Shown piece by piece: positions 1 to 6,416 of a DNA stretch of 13,642 nucleotides. Origin of the DNA: Methanosarcinaceae archaeon UBA470 (GTDB lineage: Archaea; Halobacteriota; Methanosarcinia; Methanosarcinales; Methanosarcinaceae); the NCBI GenBank assembly GCA_002508425.1, contig DAKU01000078.1, positions 1,006 through 14,647 of the forward strand, read 5' to 3'. The translations under genes were made by a program, and so were the position numbers. Position 1 is the first letter of the stretch; the number at the start of each line of letters is the position of its first letter. The notes under the pieces were generated by a model. It saw nothing but the letters and a program-made list of their open reading frames with translations. It did not search any database and had not been told where the DNA came from.

Positions 1-171
1 GGAAGTATCGAACTTATGGTTGTGTTCTCAACGACTGTATTCATCTCCTTTATGTCCCACCGATTCGGCCTGGACCCTGATGACACTGTGATCCCTATAA
101 TTGCAACGCTGGGAGATCTGGTCGGTGTTGCAGGTATTTTTATTACTCTACGTATGATGAACATGTTATAA
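1..171 (+). CDS. MgtE/SLC41-type divalent cation transporter, C-terminal fragment (5' end outside window)
   Basis: The first 56 codons of the window form an open frame ending in TAA. The peptide has a hydrophobic helix, a short polar loop with the residues GLDPDD, then a second membrane helix beginning near IPIIATLGDLVGV. A proline and a later aspartate-glycine in the last membrane helix are typical of the MgtE integral-membrane domain, where the conserved aspartate lines the Mg2+ pore. The protein would sit in the cytoplasmic membrane and pass Mg2+ or a related divalent cation. The gene is cut by the window edge, so I cannot tell whether it is a full MgtE with cytosolic N and CBS domains or one of the short archaeal forms with only the membrane part. 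The next gene follows 61 bp downstream on the same strand and encodes a likely regulator of cation transport. Family assignment is good despite the short length; the exact ion is inferred. Confidence 0.72.
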   Translation, partial: GSIELMVVFSTTVFISFMSHRFGLDPDDTVIPIIATLGDLVGVAGIFITLRMMNML

Positions 172-183
172 TGTTAATAATTA

Positions 184-195
184 AAAAAAATATAT
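184..195 (+). promoter_or_regulatory. Candidate TATA box upstream of the PhoU-RCK_C gene
   Basis: An A/T-only stretch with the core AAATATAT lies about 40 nt before the ATG at 233. It would start transcription near 215-220 and leave a leader of about 15 nt. That leader contains GAGCTGAT, a one-mismatch version of the archaeal Shine-Dalgarno GAGGTGAT, 8 nt before the ATG. The gene may therefore have its own promoter as well as being read through from the transporter gene. The call rests on base composition and spacing only. Confidence 0.4.
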
Positions 196-232
196 CTTTA
201 AATTGAAAGTAAACCCGAGCTGATAAGACATT

Positions 233-1441
233 ATGAGTCCAAAAGAGATACGATATACTCCAAGAAACCTCAAGGATATGCTTATCGAGATGAAAGACAC
301 CTCAGAACTTATGGTAGATCTGGCATATTCTGCAATGATCTATGACAATGTGGACATCGCCGAAGAGGTAGTGCGTCTTGAAGATAAAATGGACACTCTT
401 TATTACCACATGAAAATAGCTGCCCTCTTAAGTACTCGGCGTGTGGAAGAAGCTGCAGAGATGTCAGGTGTCCTGCAGGTTGCACAGGCCTCAGAAGGGA
501 TTGCCGATGCCGCCGGAGATATTGCAAAGATCGTACTTATGGAAATGGGTATACCTATGGAGTTGAAGCTTGCTCTGAGGGAAGCCGCTGAGACCATCAT
601 TAGGGCTACTGTCCATCCAGACTCCAAAATAGCAGGCCATGCCCTTGGCGATGCGGAAATGGATACACAGACCGGTACGTGGATTATTGCCATTCGCAGG
701 CAGAATGACTGGGTATATAATCCCAATCATGAAACAAAGATAAGAGCTGACGACGTGCTCTTTGCAAGAGGGCATGACGAAGGTGTGCCTCTTTTCGTAG
801 AGCTTGTAACCAATGAAAAGTACATTGCAAAAGAAGTAAAACATGAAAAAGTGTTGCATGACCTCGAGAAAGCTGTGAACATCATTGTGGATATGAAAGA
901 TATGGCTGAAATGTCAGTGGGTCTGGCATATTCTGCCCTGCTTTTTGATAACGAGGATATCGCTGAAGAAGTAAAGGCCATTGAATATAAAATGGACTGC
1001 ATGAAGCACGAATTGCAGCACTGGGTCCTGGAAACCGCCAAGCATGTTTCTGATGTAAATCAGTTACGAGGACTTTTGCATCTTGCAAATGCCTCAGAAT
1101 CCATTTCAGATGCAGCATATGCCATTGCAGACATTGTGCTGCGTGATATAGAACTGCATCCGATTGTAACTATAGCGGTACGCCAGTCCGATGAAGTCAT
1201 AATCCGTATTACTGTGGCAAGCTGTTCTCCAATAGTTGGAAAGACATTAGGACAACTTAAGCTTGAGACTGAGACAGGAGTCTATGTCATGGCTGTAAAA
1301 AGAAGCGATAAATGGATCTACAGCCCTAAAAAGAACACCCAGATACAGGTGGGGGATGTTCTTATAGCCCGTGGGTCACACACAGGAGAAGAAGCGCTAA
1401 TAGAAATGTGTGCCTGCCTCCTGGGTGATGGAAATAAATGA
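233..1441 (+). CDS. Duplicated PhoU-like / TrkA-C (RCK_C) domain protein, putative cation transport regulator
   Basis: This soluble 402-residue protein consists of two homologous halves, about residues 12-192 and 211-391. Each half has a PhoU-like helical bundle followed by a TrkA-C (RCK_C) domain. The repeats align clearly: VDLAYSAMIYDNVDIAEEV in the first matches VGLAYSALLFDNEDIAEEV in the second, and both RCK_C parts share the pattern G..L......G......R....W.Y.P......I...DVL.ARG. RCK_C domains bind small ligands and control K+ channels and transporters; PhoU domains regulate transporters or kinases. No membrane segment or NAD-binding TrkA-N domain is visible, so this is a cytosolic regulator and not a channel. 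Lying just downstream of the MgtE-type transporter, it probably senses an ion or nucleotide and gates that transporter; the ligand is unknown. The stop codon is 5 bp from that of the convergent rpiA. Domain identity is fairly sure; the target is inference. Confidence 0.82.
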   Translation: MSPKEIRYTPRNLKDMLIEMKDTSELMVDLAYSAMIYDNVDIAEEVVRLEDKMDTLYYHMKIAALLSTRRVEEAAEMSGVLQVAQASEGIADAAGDIAKIVLMEMGIPMELKLALREAAETIIRATVHPDSKIAGHALGDAEMDTQTGTWIIAIRRQNDWVYNPNHETKIRADDVLFARGHDEGVPLFVELVTNEKYIAKEVKHEKVLHDLEKAVNIIVDMKDMAEMSVGLAYSALLFDNEDIAEEVKAIEYKMDCMKHELQHWVLETAKHVSDVNQLRGLLHLANASESISDAAYAIADIVLRDIELHPIVTIAVRQSDEVIIRITVASCSPIVGKTLGQLKLETETGVYVMAVKRSDKWIYSPKKNTQIQVGDVLIARGSHTGEEALIEMCACLLGDGNK

Positions 1442-1471
1442 TACCCTTATCTAAGGGCATCTATTCTTTTT
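1440..1471 (+). terminator. Hairpin plus T-run between convergent genes
   Basis: CCCTTA-TC-TAAGGG (1444-1457) is a perfect inverted repeat. It extends outward by GAT/ATC after one mismatch, giving a stem from 1440 to 1461, and a T-rich run (TATTCTTTTT) follows on the + strand. It begins within the stop codon of the PhoU-RCK_C gene and includes the stop codon of rpiA. It fits an intrinsic terminator for the rightward transcript, and the hairpin would also form in the leftward one. Confidence 0.55.
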
Positions 1472-2151
1472 ACAGAACCATCTTTATTCCCGATGAACAC
1501 AATGTCTGCAACATCAGTGAAGATCCCGTGTTCAACAACTCCAGGGCACATAGATAAGGCAATAGAGAGAGCCTCCACATTATCTATAGTTCCAAAAGAT
1601 GCATCTATCACGAAGTTCCCATTGTCAGTGATAACAGGTCCATCCTTGCGTGATGCAAGGCGCAGTTGTGGCTCGCCGTCTAGTTCACGCACGTATCTCA
1701 TGGCCAGTTCCTTTGCATACGGAAGTACTTCTATTGGTACGAAATGGTCAAGTTTATCCTTCATCTTTGAATCATCGACAACGACTACGAACTGATCTGA
1801 AGAATATGCAACAACCTTCTCTCGTGTGTGTGCAGCTCCCCCCCCTTTGATGACGTTCAAATCAGCATCTACCTGATCAGCACCATCAATTGCAATGTCA
1901 AGATCAGGGTATTCAGCCAATGTTGTAAGGGGTATGCCTGCTTCAATGGCCAGCATTTCAGATTGATAGGATGTGACAACCGCCAACACGTCCAAGCCCT
2001 CTGCTACTCTTCTACCAATCGCTTTAATTGCATAAGCCGTAGTAGAGCCGGTACCAAGACCTACCACGCTGCCGTCATTTACCAAACAGGCAGCAGCTTC
2101 TCCAGCTGCTTGTTTACCTGTACTTCCCGATGTAGCGTTCCTTTCCTGCAT
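1447..2151 (-). CDS. rpiA: Ribose-5-phosphate isomerase A
   Basis: The 234-residue product matches the RpiA family in length and motifs. It interconverts ribose 5-phosphate and ribulose 5-phosphate in the cytosol, supplying ribose for nucleotide synthesis. Visible motifs are GLGTGSTT (residues 31-38, phosphate-binding loop), IDGADQVD (88-95), KGGGAAHTREK (102-112) with the catalytic acid E111, and VEHGIFTDVAD (206-216). Asp89, Asp92, Lys102 and Glu111 correspond to the active-site residues of the E. coli enzyme by motif alignment. The start at 2151 is supported by GAGGT at 2162-2166, which overlaps the aspS stop codon, so the gene is probably translated from the aspS mRNA with only 13 bp between the two. 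The first 12 or so residues are a polar extension of no clear function. A run of eight G in the coding strand encodes part of the conserved GGG motif. Confidence 0.95.
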   Translation of the reverse strand: MQERNATSGSTGKQAAGEAAACLVNDGSVVGLGTGSTTAYAIKAIGRRVAEGLDVLAVVTSYQSEMLAIEAGIPLTTLAEYPDLDIAIDGADQVDADLNVIKGGGAAHTREKVVAYSSDQFVVVVDDSKMKDKLDHFVPIEVLPYAKELAMRYVRELDGEPQLRLASRKDGPVITDNGNFVIDASFGTIDNVEALSIALSMCPGVVEHGIFTDVADIVFIGNKDGSVKRIDALR

Positions 2152-2161
2152 GTTATCACTT

Positions 2162-2166
2162 ACCTC
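2162..2166 (-). promoter_or_regulatory. rpiA Shine-Dalgarno site overlapping the aspS stop
   Basis: GAGGT on the minus strand lies 10 nt before the rpiA ATG and shares bases with the aspS TGA at 2165-2167. This overlap supports co-transcription and possible translational coupling of aspS and rpiA, and fixes the rpiA start. Confidence 0.6.
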
Positions 2167-3493
2167 ACGGGGATAATCTTCGTCTGTCTCTTGGGAACAG
2201 CACTACGTCACGGATGTTTTCAACACCCAGCATTGTCATAACAAGACGTTCGCATCCAACACCCCATCCGGCATGTGGTGGCATTCCATATCTAAAAGCC
2301 TTCAGATAGAAATCGAATCCTTCTGGATTAAGTCCCTGGGATTCGATACGTTTCTTAAGCATATCATGAATGTGTATACGCTGAGCACCGGATGAAAGTT
2401 CCATTGTTCTGTGCATCATATCAAAGGACTTGCTGAATTGTGGCTTGTCTTCGTATGGCATTGCATAGAATGGTTTAATTTCTGTGGGCCAGTCGATAAT
2501 GAAATAGTGAGAAACTCCCATTTCTTTGAACACATGAGCACCAATAGTATGTTCGGAAAGGGTGCTAAGGTCATCTCCCCATTTGAGTGTTTCTTCACCA
2601 TGGGCATTTACGATCTCCAGTGCTTCATCGTAGGTGAGCTTCGGGAATGGCACTGCCGGAACCTGCAGGTCTATGCCAAGTACTTCAAGTGACTTTGCAG
2701 CATTCTCCTTTACATGAGTATAGACATAGGCTATCATGTTCTCAAGGATTGCCATTACATCGAAATGGTCACAGAAACTTGCCTCTATGTCTATAGAGGT
2801 TGCTTCATTGAGGTGTTTTCTGGTATCGTGTTCTTCAGCCCTGAAAATGGGGCCAATCTCAAAGACCCTGTCAAGTCCTCCTGACATAAGGATCTGCTTG
2901 AAAAGCTGTGGGCTCTGGTTAAGGAAAGCCTCTCTGTCAAAGTATGTTATAGGAAAAAGGGATGTTCCACCTTCTGTGGCAGTTGCCACTACCTTTGGGC
3001 TTGTAACATCGATAAATCCATTGTCGCTAAGATATTTTCTTACAGCCTGCAAGGTTTCGTGGCGTATTTTGAAAATGGCTGTGGTCCTGTCTCTCCTCAG
3101 GTCCATGAACCGAGAATCCAGGCGAGTGTCCAGTTCTGCTTCCACTTTTCCTGTTGTATCCATGGGCAGAGGTGACTCAGCTTCATTTAGCAGCCTGATC
3201 TCTTTAGGTATGAGTTCATACCCTCCTGGTGCTTTTGCTTCAGCTTTGACCGTGGCAGTAACAGTAATAATAGATTCTCTCACAAGTTTCCTTGCGGTTT
3301 CAAGAAGTTCAGCATCTGTTTTCTTTTTAACAAGGGTTATCTGTGCACGACCCTCCCGGTCACGCAGTACGACAAAACAAATGCCTCCAAGGTCCCTAAC
3401 TTCATGCACCCAGCCAGCTAAGGTTACTTCTGAACCATTCATAGCTGCTGGATCTATCTGGGACGTATAATGTGTCCTTAAGTTCAATGACAT
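2165..3493 (-). CDS. aspS: Aspartyl-tRNA synthetase, archaeal type, predicted non-discriminating
   Basis: The 442-residue protein is a class II aminoacyl-tRNA synthetase of the archaeal/eukaryotic AspRS type; it activates aspartate with ATP and loads it on tRNA. Residues 1-110 form the OB-fold anticodon-binding domain (GWVHEVRDLGG near 27-37). The catalytic core follows, with class II motif 2 in FRAEEHDTRKHLNEA and motif 3 near the C-terminus (GWGVGCERLVMTMLG). The C-terminus LFPRDRRRLSP is characteristic, and no bacterial-type GAD insertion is present. His30 and Pro89 occupy the two OB-fold positions that are Trp26 and Lys85 in the discriminating Thermococcus enzyme; His and Pro there are the non-discriminating pattern. 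The protein should therefore also make Asp-tRNA(Asn), which needs an amidotransferase to become Asn-tRNA. The ATG at 3493 has a good ribosome site (AAGGTGA). It heads a probable two-gene unit with rpiA. Confidence 0.95.
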   Translation of the reverse strand: MSLNLRTHYTSQIDPAAMNGSEVTLAGWVHEVRDLGGICFVVLRDREGRAQITLVKKKTDAELLETARKLVRESIITVTATVKAEAKAPGGYELIPKEIRLLNEAESPLPMDTTGKVEAELDTRLDSRFMDLRRDRTTAIFKIRHETLQAVRKYLSDNGFIDVTSPKVVATATEGGTSLFPITYFDREAFLNQSPQLFKQILMSGGLDRVFEIGPIFRAEEHDTRKHLNEATSIDIEASFCDHFDVMAILENMIAYVYTHVKENAAKSLEVLGIDLQVPAVPFPKLTYDEALEIVNAHGEETLKWGDDLSTLSEHTIGAHVFKEMGVSHYFIIDWPTEIKPFYAMPYEDKPQFSKSFDMMHRTMELSSGAQRIHIHDMLKKRIESQGLNPEGFDFYLKAFRYGMPPHAGWGVGCERLVMTMLGVENIRDVVLFPRDRRRLSP

Positions 3494-3497
3494 ATAT

Positions 3498-3504
3498 TCA
3501 CCTT
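3498..3504 (-). promoter_or_regulatory. aspS Shine-Dalgarno site
   Basis: AAGGTGA on the minus strand, 4 nt before the aspS ATG, closely matches the archaeal anti-Shine-Dalgarno complement GGAGGTGATC and fixes the start at 3493. Confidence 0.6.
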
Positions 3505-3559
3505 ATATGAGTAGTAATTTTTACATCAGTACGATCTTTGAATTATAAAGGTAATTACT

Positions 3560-3569
3560 TTTATATAAA
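3560..3569 (-). promoter_or_regulatory. TATA box for the aspS-rpiA unit
   Basis: The minus strand reads TTTATATAAAAG in the 82-bp gap between gatD and aspS. A TATA box centred near 3565 would place the transcription start near 3540 and give a leader of about 45 nt. It begins only a few bases after the gatD stop, so aspS probably has its own promoter even if some transcripts read through from gatD. Confidence 0.6.
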
Positions 3570-3575
3570 CAATGT

Positions 3576-4832
3576 TTATTCAAGACTTCTCTCGTTGATC
3601 TCAAATGAAATGTTCTCACACATCATCTTTTCCACAGTACTAAGGTCGGAAGACAGACTCAGAACCCACATAAGCTTTACAAGAGCAACTTCAGGCAGCA
3701 TGTCCTTTCCTTCTATGGCCCCTGCTTTCAGCATATCTCTGCCGGTATCATAAACACGGTCACATACCCGGCCGTGTAGGCATTGAGAGGTTATTACCAC
3801 AGGAACGTTCATGGAAGTGGCACGTTCTATCAACGGTACCCATTCTGATGACACGTGTCCCAGTCCAGTGCCTTCTATTACAATGCCTTTGTATCCTGCA
3901 TCAAGATAATATGAAATGATATCGGGACTTGCTCCAGGTGTGAATTTGACAAGCGCACATTTTGGTTCGAAACTTCCACGAAGTTCGAGTTCATTTGAGG
4001 ATCTTTTAGTATATTCCATATGAGTATGTATCTCTCCGGTAAGATAGTCCACAAAGCCTATAGGTTCTGAGTTAATGGATCTGAATGCATCTCTTCTGGA
4101 TGTGTGCATTTTTCTTACCTTGGTGGCTCTGTGTATATCACACATCTCATCCGATTCACTTCCATGCATGATTACACACACTTCGGCGATGTCGCTTACA
4201 GCCACTTTAGCCGCACATATTGCATTCATCGCGTTGTCGCTGCTTGGCCGGTCAGCACTTCGCTGGGAGCCCACAAATACAATGGGAACTGGTGTCCGGA
4301 CAATAAAAGCAAGTGCAGCAGCTGTGTACATCATTGTGTCTGTACCATGTGCAATGATAATTCCATCTGCTCCCCCTCTTATCTCTTCTGCCACAGCCTT
4401 AGCAAGCTCTTCCCAATATTCGGCCCTCATGTTCTCGGAAAGAATATTATATATCGCCCTCCCGGAGAAATCTGCGATTTCTGTTAGTTCAGGGATCGCT
4501 TTTAAGATATCATCAGCAGAGAATCTGGCTGTAACTGCACCAGTCCTGTAATCTATCTTACTTGCAATGGTGCCGCCGGTAGAAAGGATGGAAACTTTGG
4601 GTAGTTTGCCCTGATTTGGTTTATTTGCCTCAGAAGTGCCAACAGAACTGACATCCTGGGCCTTTGCAGCTTTCTGAAGCAAGGTTATCTTTGTGTTCTC
4701 AGGAGAAATACCTGCATTATAACCATTCGACATCTTGAGGACAATATGGTGTGTAGTACTTGGCATTACTATGCCCTCGTATCCTACACCGTCCTTCTCT
4801 ATCCTTATCCTGTCACCCTGTTGGAATTCCAT
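3576..4832 (-). CDS. gatD: Glutamyl-tRNA(Gln) amidotransferase subunit D
   Basis: GatD is the asparaginase-like half of the archaeal GatDE enzyme. It releases ammonia from an amide donor, and GatE uses it to convert Glu-tRNA(Gln) to Gln-tRNA(Gln). Residues below count from the ATG at 4832 (418 aa). Residues 1-50 are a small beta-rich N-terminal domain (GDRIRIEKDGVGYEGIV). The L-asparaginase I domain follows, with STGGTIAS (84-91, catalytic Thr88), AHGTDTM (161-167, Thr164/Asp165), GSQRSADRPSSDN and VITSQCLHGRV. An in-frame GTG at 4841 adds three residues, but GTGATC just upstream suits the ATG at 4832 better as a ribosome site. GatE is not in the window. The gene begins 27 bp after argH on the same strand with no convincing promoter between, so the two are likely co-transcribed. 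The length and the N-terminal domain favour GatD over a free asparaginase. Confidence 0.93.
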   Translation of the reverse strand: MEFQQGDRIRIEKDGVGYEGIVMPSTTHHIVLKMSNGYNAGISPENTKITLLQKAAKAQDVSSVGTSEANKPNQGKLPKVSILSTGGTIASKIDYRTGAVTARFSADDILKAIPELTEIADFSGRAIYNILSENMRAEYWEELAKAVAEEIRGGADGIIIAHGTDTMMYTAAALAFIVRTPVPIVFVGSQRSADRPSSDNAMNAICAAKVAVSDIAEVCVIMHGSESDEMCDIHRATKVRKMHTSRRDAFRSINSEPIGFVDYLTGEIHTHMEYTKRSSNELELRGSFEPKCALVKFTPGASPDIISYYLDAGYKGIVIEGTGLGHVSSEWVPLIERATSMNVPVVITSQCLHGRVCDRVYDTGRDMLKAGAIEGKDMLPEVALVKLMWVLSLSSDLSTVEKMMCENISFEINERSLE

Positions 4833-4859
4833 GAAGATCACATCTACTGATTATATTGA

Positions 4860-6338
4860 TTATGCTTTGGTACTATATTGTTTCACAAGTTCTACGAGTG
4901 CATTTAAGGAGGTGTCTGAACTCTTTTTCAATACTCTTATTTCTTCCTCTGCATGCTTCATAGTTTCTTTTCTTCTAATAATGGCCTTTTCCATTTCTTC
5001 AAATGCAGGACCACCTATGACCTTTCTCTTCTTTATATTGGAAATTGGGTCCAAGGCTTCACATACCATTTCTTCTGTAAGTCCCTTGGTACTGAGTTTT
5101 ATTCCCAGGACTTTATCTGCCACAGCATCTATCTGTTGTAGATGAATTTCTTCCTCTCCCCTGGCAAGTACGCCTACGATCTGATGTGCTGTCCTGAAAG
5201 GTATCCCTGTAACTCTTACCAGGGTGTCTGCAAGTTCAGTGGCCGTGGTAAATCCCATTATTGACTTTGAAGCCATAGCTTCTTTGTTGACTTTCATCGT
5301 CTTTATCATGCCTTCCATCATACGTACTGAACTTCTGGTAGTTTCCAGAGCTTTCCACATATTAGGTGTGGCTTCCTGAAGGTCGCGGTTATAGCTTAAA
5401 GGAAGGGCCTTGCACGTAGTAACAAGAGCCATGAGTGATCCTATCACTATACCACTTTTTCCTCTGAGCAGTTCTGCAGTATCAGGATTCTTTTTCTGGG
5501 GCATTATGGAGGAAGTGGATGCATAGCGGTCATCCAGCTCTATAAAAGCGAATTCTGAGGTGGACCAGATGACAAGTTCTTCTGCCATTTTACTTAAGTT
5601 AATGATGAGATTTGTGAGTACCGCAGTGCATTCTATAAGGAAATCCCTGCTGCTGACTGCATCCATGGAATTCTCCACAAGATCGTCAAAGCCCAGCAGT
5701 TGGCGGGTACGTTCCCTGTTGATGTTAAAACCTGTGGAAGCAAATGCTGCGGCTCCCAGAGGACAAAGGTTAACCCGTGAATAGGCATTCTTAAGACGTT
5801 CTGAATCCCTGCCCAAAGCATCCATATGAGCTATAAGATGATGAGCCAGTGTAGTGGGCTGTGCATGCTGTAGATGTGTAAATCCCGGCATCAGCGTTTC
5901 AATGTTTTCTGCTGCAACTGAACATAGAGTACGGCGCAAAAGATATAATTCTTCCATGATGGCAAGCAGCTCTTCCCGCAGGGTCAAACGGATGCATGTT
6001 GCAACTTCATCATTACGCGACCTGCCGGAGTGCATCCTGCCTCCCACATCCTCGCCAACCATGTCGATGAGTCTTGATTCAAGAGAAATGTGAATGTCTT
6101 CGTAGGTATGGTCCAGTTTTTCTATGCCTTCTTCCCTGATGCGCAATAATCCTTTGAGGATACTGAAACAATCCTGTTCCTTTATTATTCCCTGTTCCTT
6201 TAACATGATGGTATGAGCAAAGTCTACCATTATGTCCGCATCGAATATCCACTTGTCCGACTTCATTGAAGAAGTGAACTCCATTATGTCCTCATCGGGC
6301 GTGCTTGCCAAGCGCCCTCTGCGCAGAATATTACTCAT
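4860..6338 (-). CDS. argH: Argininosuccinate lyase
   Basis: The 492-residue protein belongs to the fumarase/aspartase superfamily and carries out the last step of arginine synthesis: argininosuccinate to arginine plus fumarate. Conserved blocks are HSGRSRND (103-110), FTHLQHAQPTT (153-163, with the general-acid/base region Thr154-His155) and the superfamily signature SSIMPQKKNPD (276-286), whose mobile loop carries the catalytic serine, probably Ser277. The signature is usually preceded by Gly; here it is Thr275, a small oddity. The C-terminal third is helical, as expected for the homotetramer. The ATG at 6338 has AGAGGT 5 nt upstream. The gene lies 78 bp downstream of a histidine kinase on the same strand, with a weak TATA-like element in the gap, and it precedes gatD closely. 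Confidence 0.96.
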   Translation of the reverse strand: MSNILRRGRLASTPDEDIMEFTSSMKSDKWIFDADIMVDFAHTIMLKEQGIIKEQDCFSILKGLLRIREEGIEKLDHTYEDIHISLESRLIDMVGEDVGGRMHSGRSRNDEVATCIRLTLREELLAIMEELYLLRRTLCSVAAENIETLMPGFTHLQHAQPTTLAHHLIAHMDALGRDSERLKNAYSRVNLCPLGAAAFASTGFNINRERTRQLLGFDDLVENSMDAVSSRDFLIECTAVLTNLIINLSKMAEELVIWSTSEFAFIELDDRYASTSSIMPQKKNPDTAELLRGKSGIVIGSLMALVTTCKALPLSYNRDLQEATPNMWKALETTRSSVRMMEGMIKTMKVNKEAMASKSIMGFTTATELADTLVRVTGIPFRTAHQIVGVLARGEEEIHLQQIDAVADKVLGIKLSTKGLTEEMVCEALDPISNIKKRKVIGGPAFEEMEKAIIRRKETMKHAEEEIRVLKKSSDTSLNALVELVKQYSTKA

Positions 6339-6343
6339 CTGGT

Positions 6344-6349
6344 ACCTCT
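6344..6349 (-). promoter_or_regulatory. argH Shine-Dalgarno site
   Basis: AGAGGT on the minus strand, 5 nt before the argH ATG at 6338, supports that start. Confidence 0.5.
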
Positions 6350-6394
6350 TTTATTTCATTGAGACTCAGGTTGTAGCGTGGTACGGTCTGCACA

Positions 6395-6404
6395 CTTAAA
6401 AAAG
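6395..6404 (-). promoter_or_regulatory. Weak candidate TATA element for argH
   Basis: The minus strand reads CTTTTTTAAG about 60 nt before the argH start and just after the kinase stop codon. It is the only TATA-like run in the gap and is a poor match, so argH could also be read from the kinase transcript. Confidence 0.25.
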
Positions 6405-6416
6405 AATCGGTATCAA

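Noticed and set aside
2736..3470. Long open frame (244 codons) on the + strand opposite aspS
   Set aside because: It is antisense to a strongly conserved gene, has low-complexity Ser/Leu composition typical of a shadow frame and no ribosome site.
3538..3753. Open frame of 71 codons on the + strand across the aspS promoter
   Set aside because: It runs through the aspS TATA box into sequence antisense to gatD and has no ribosome site.
4075..4551. Open frame of 158 codons on the + strand opposite gatD
   Set aside because: It is antisense to the conserved asparaginase domain, with no recognisable motif or start signal.
4833..4841. GTG start adding three residues to GatD
   Set aside because: GTGATC here looks like the ribosome site for the ATG at 4832, and the extra residues are not needed by the domain.
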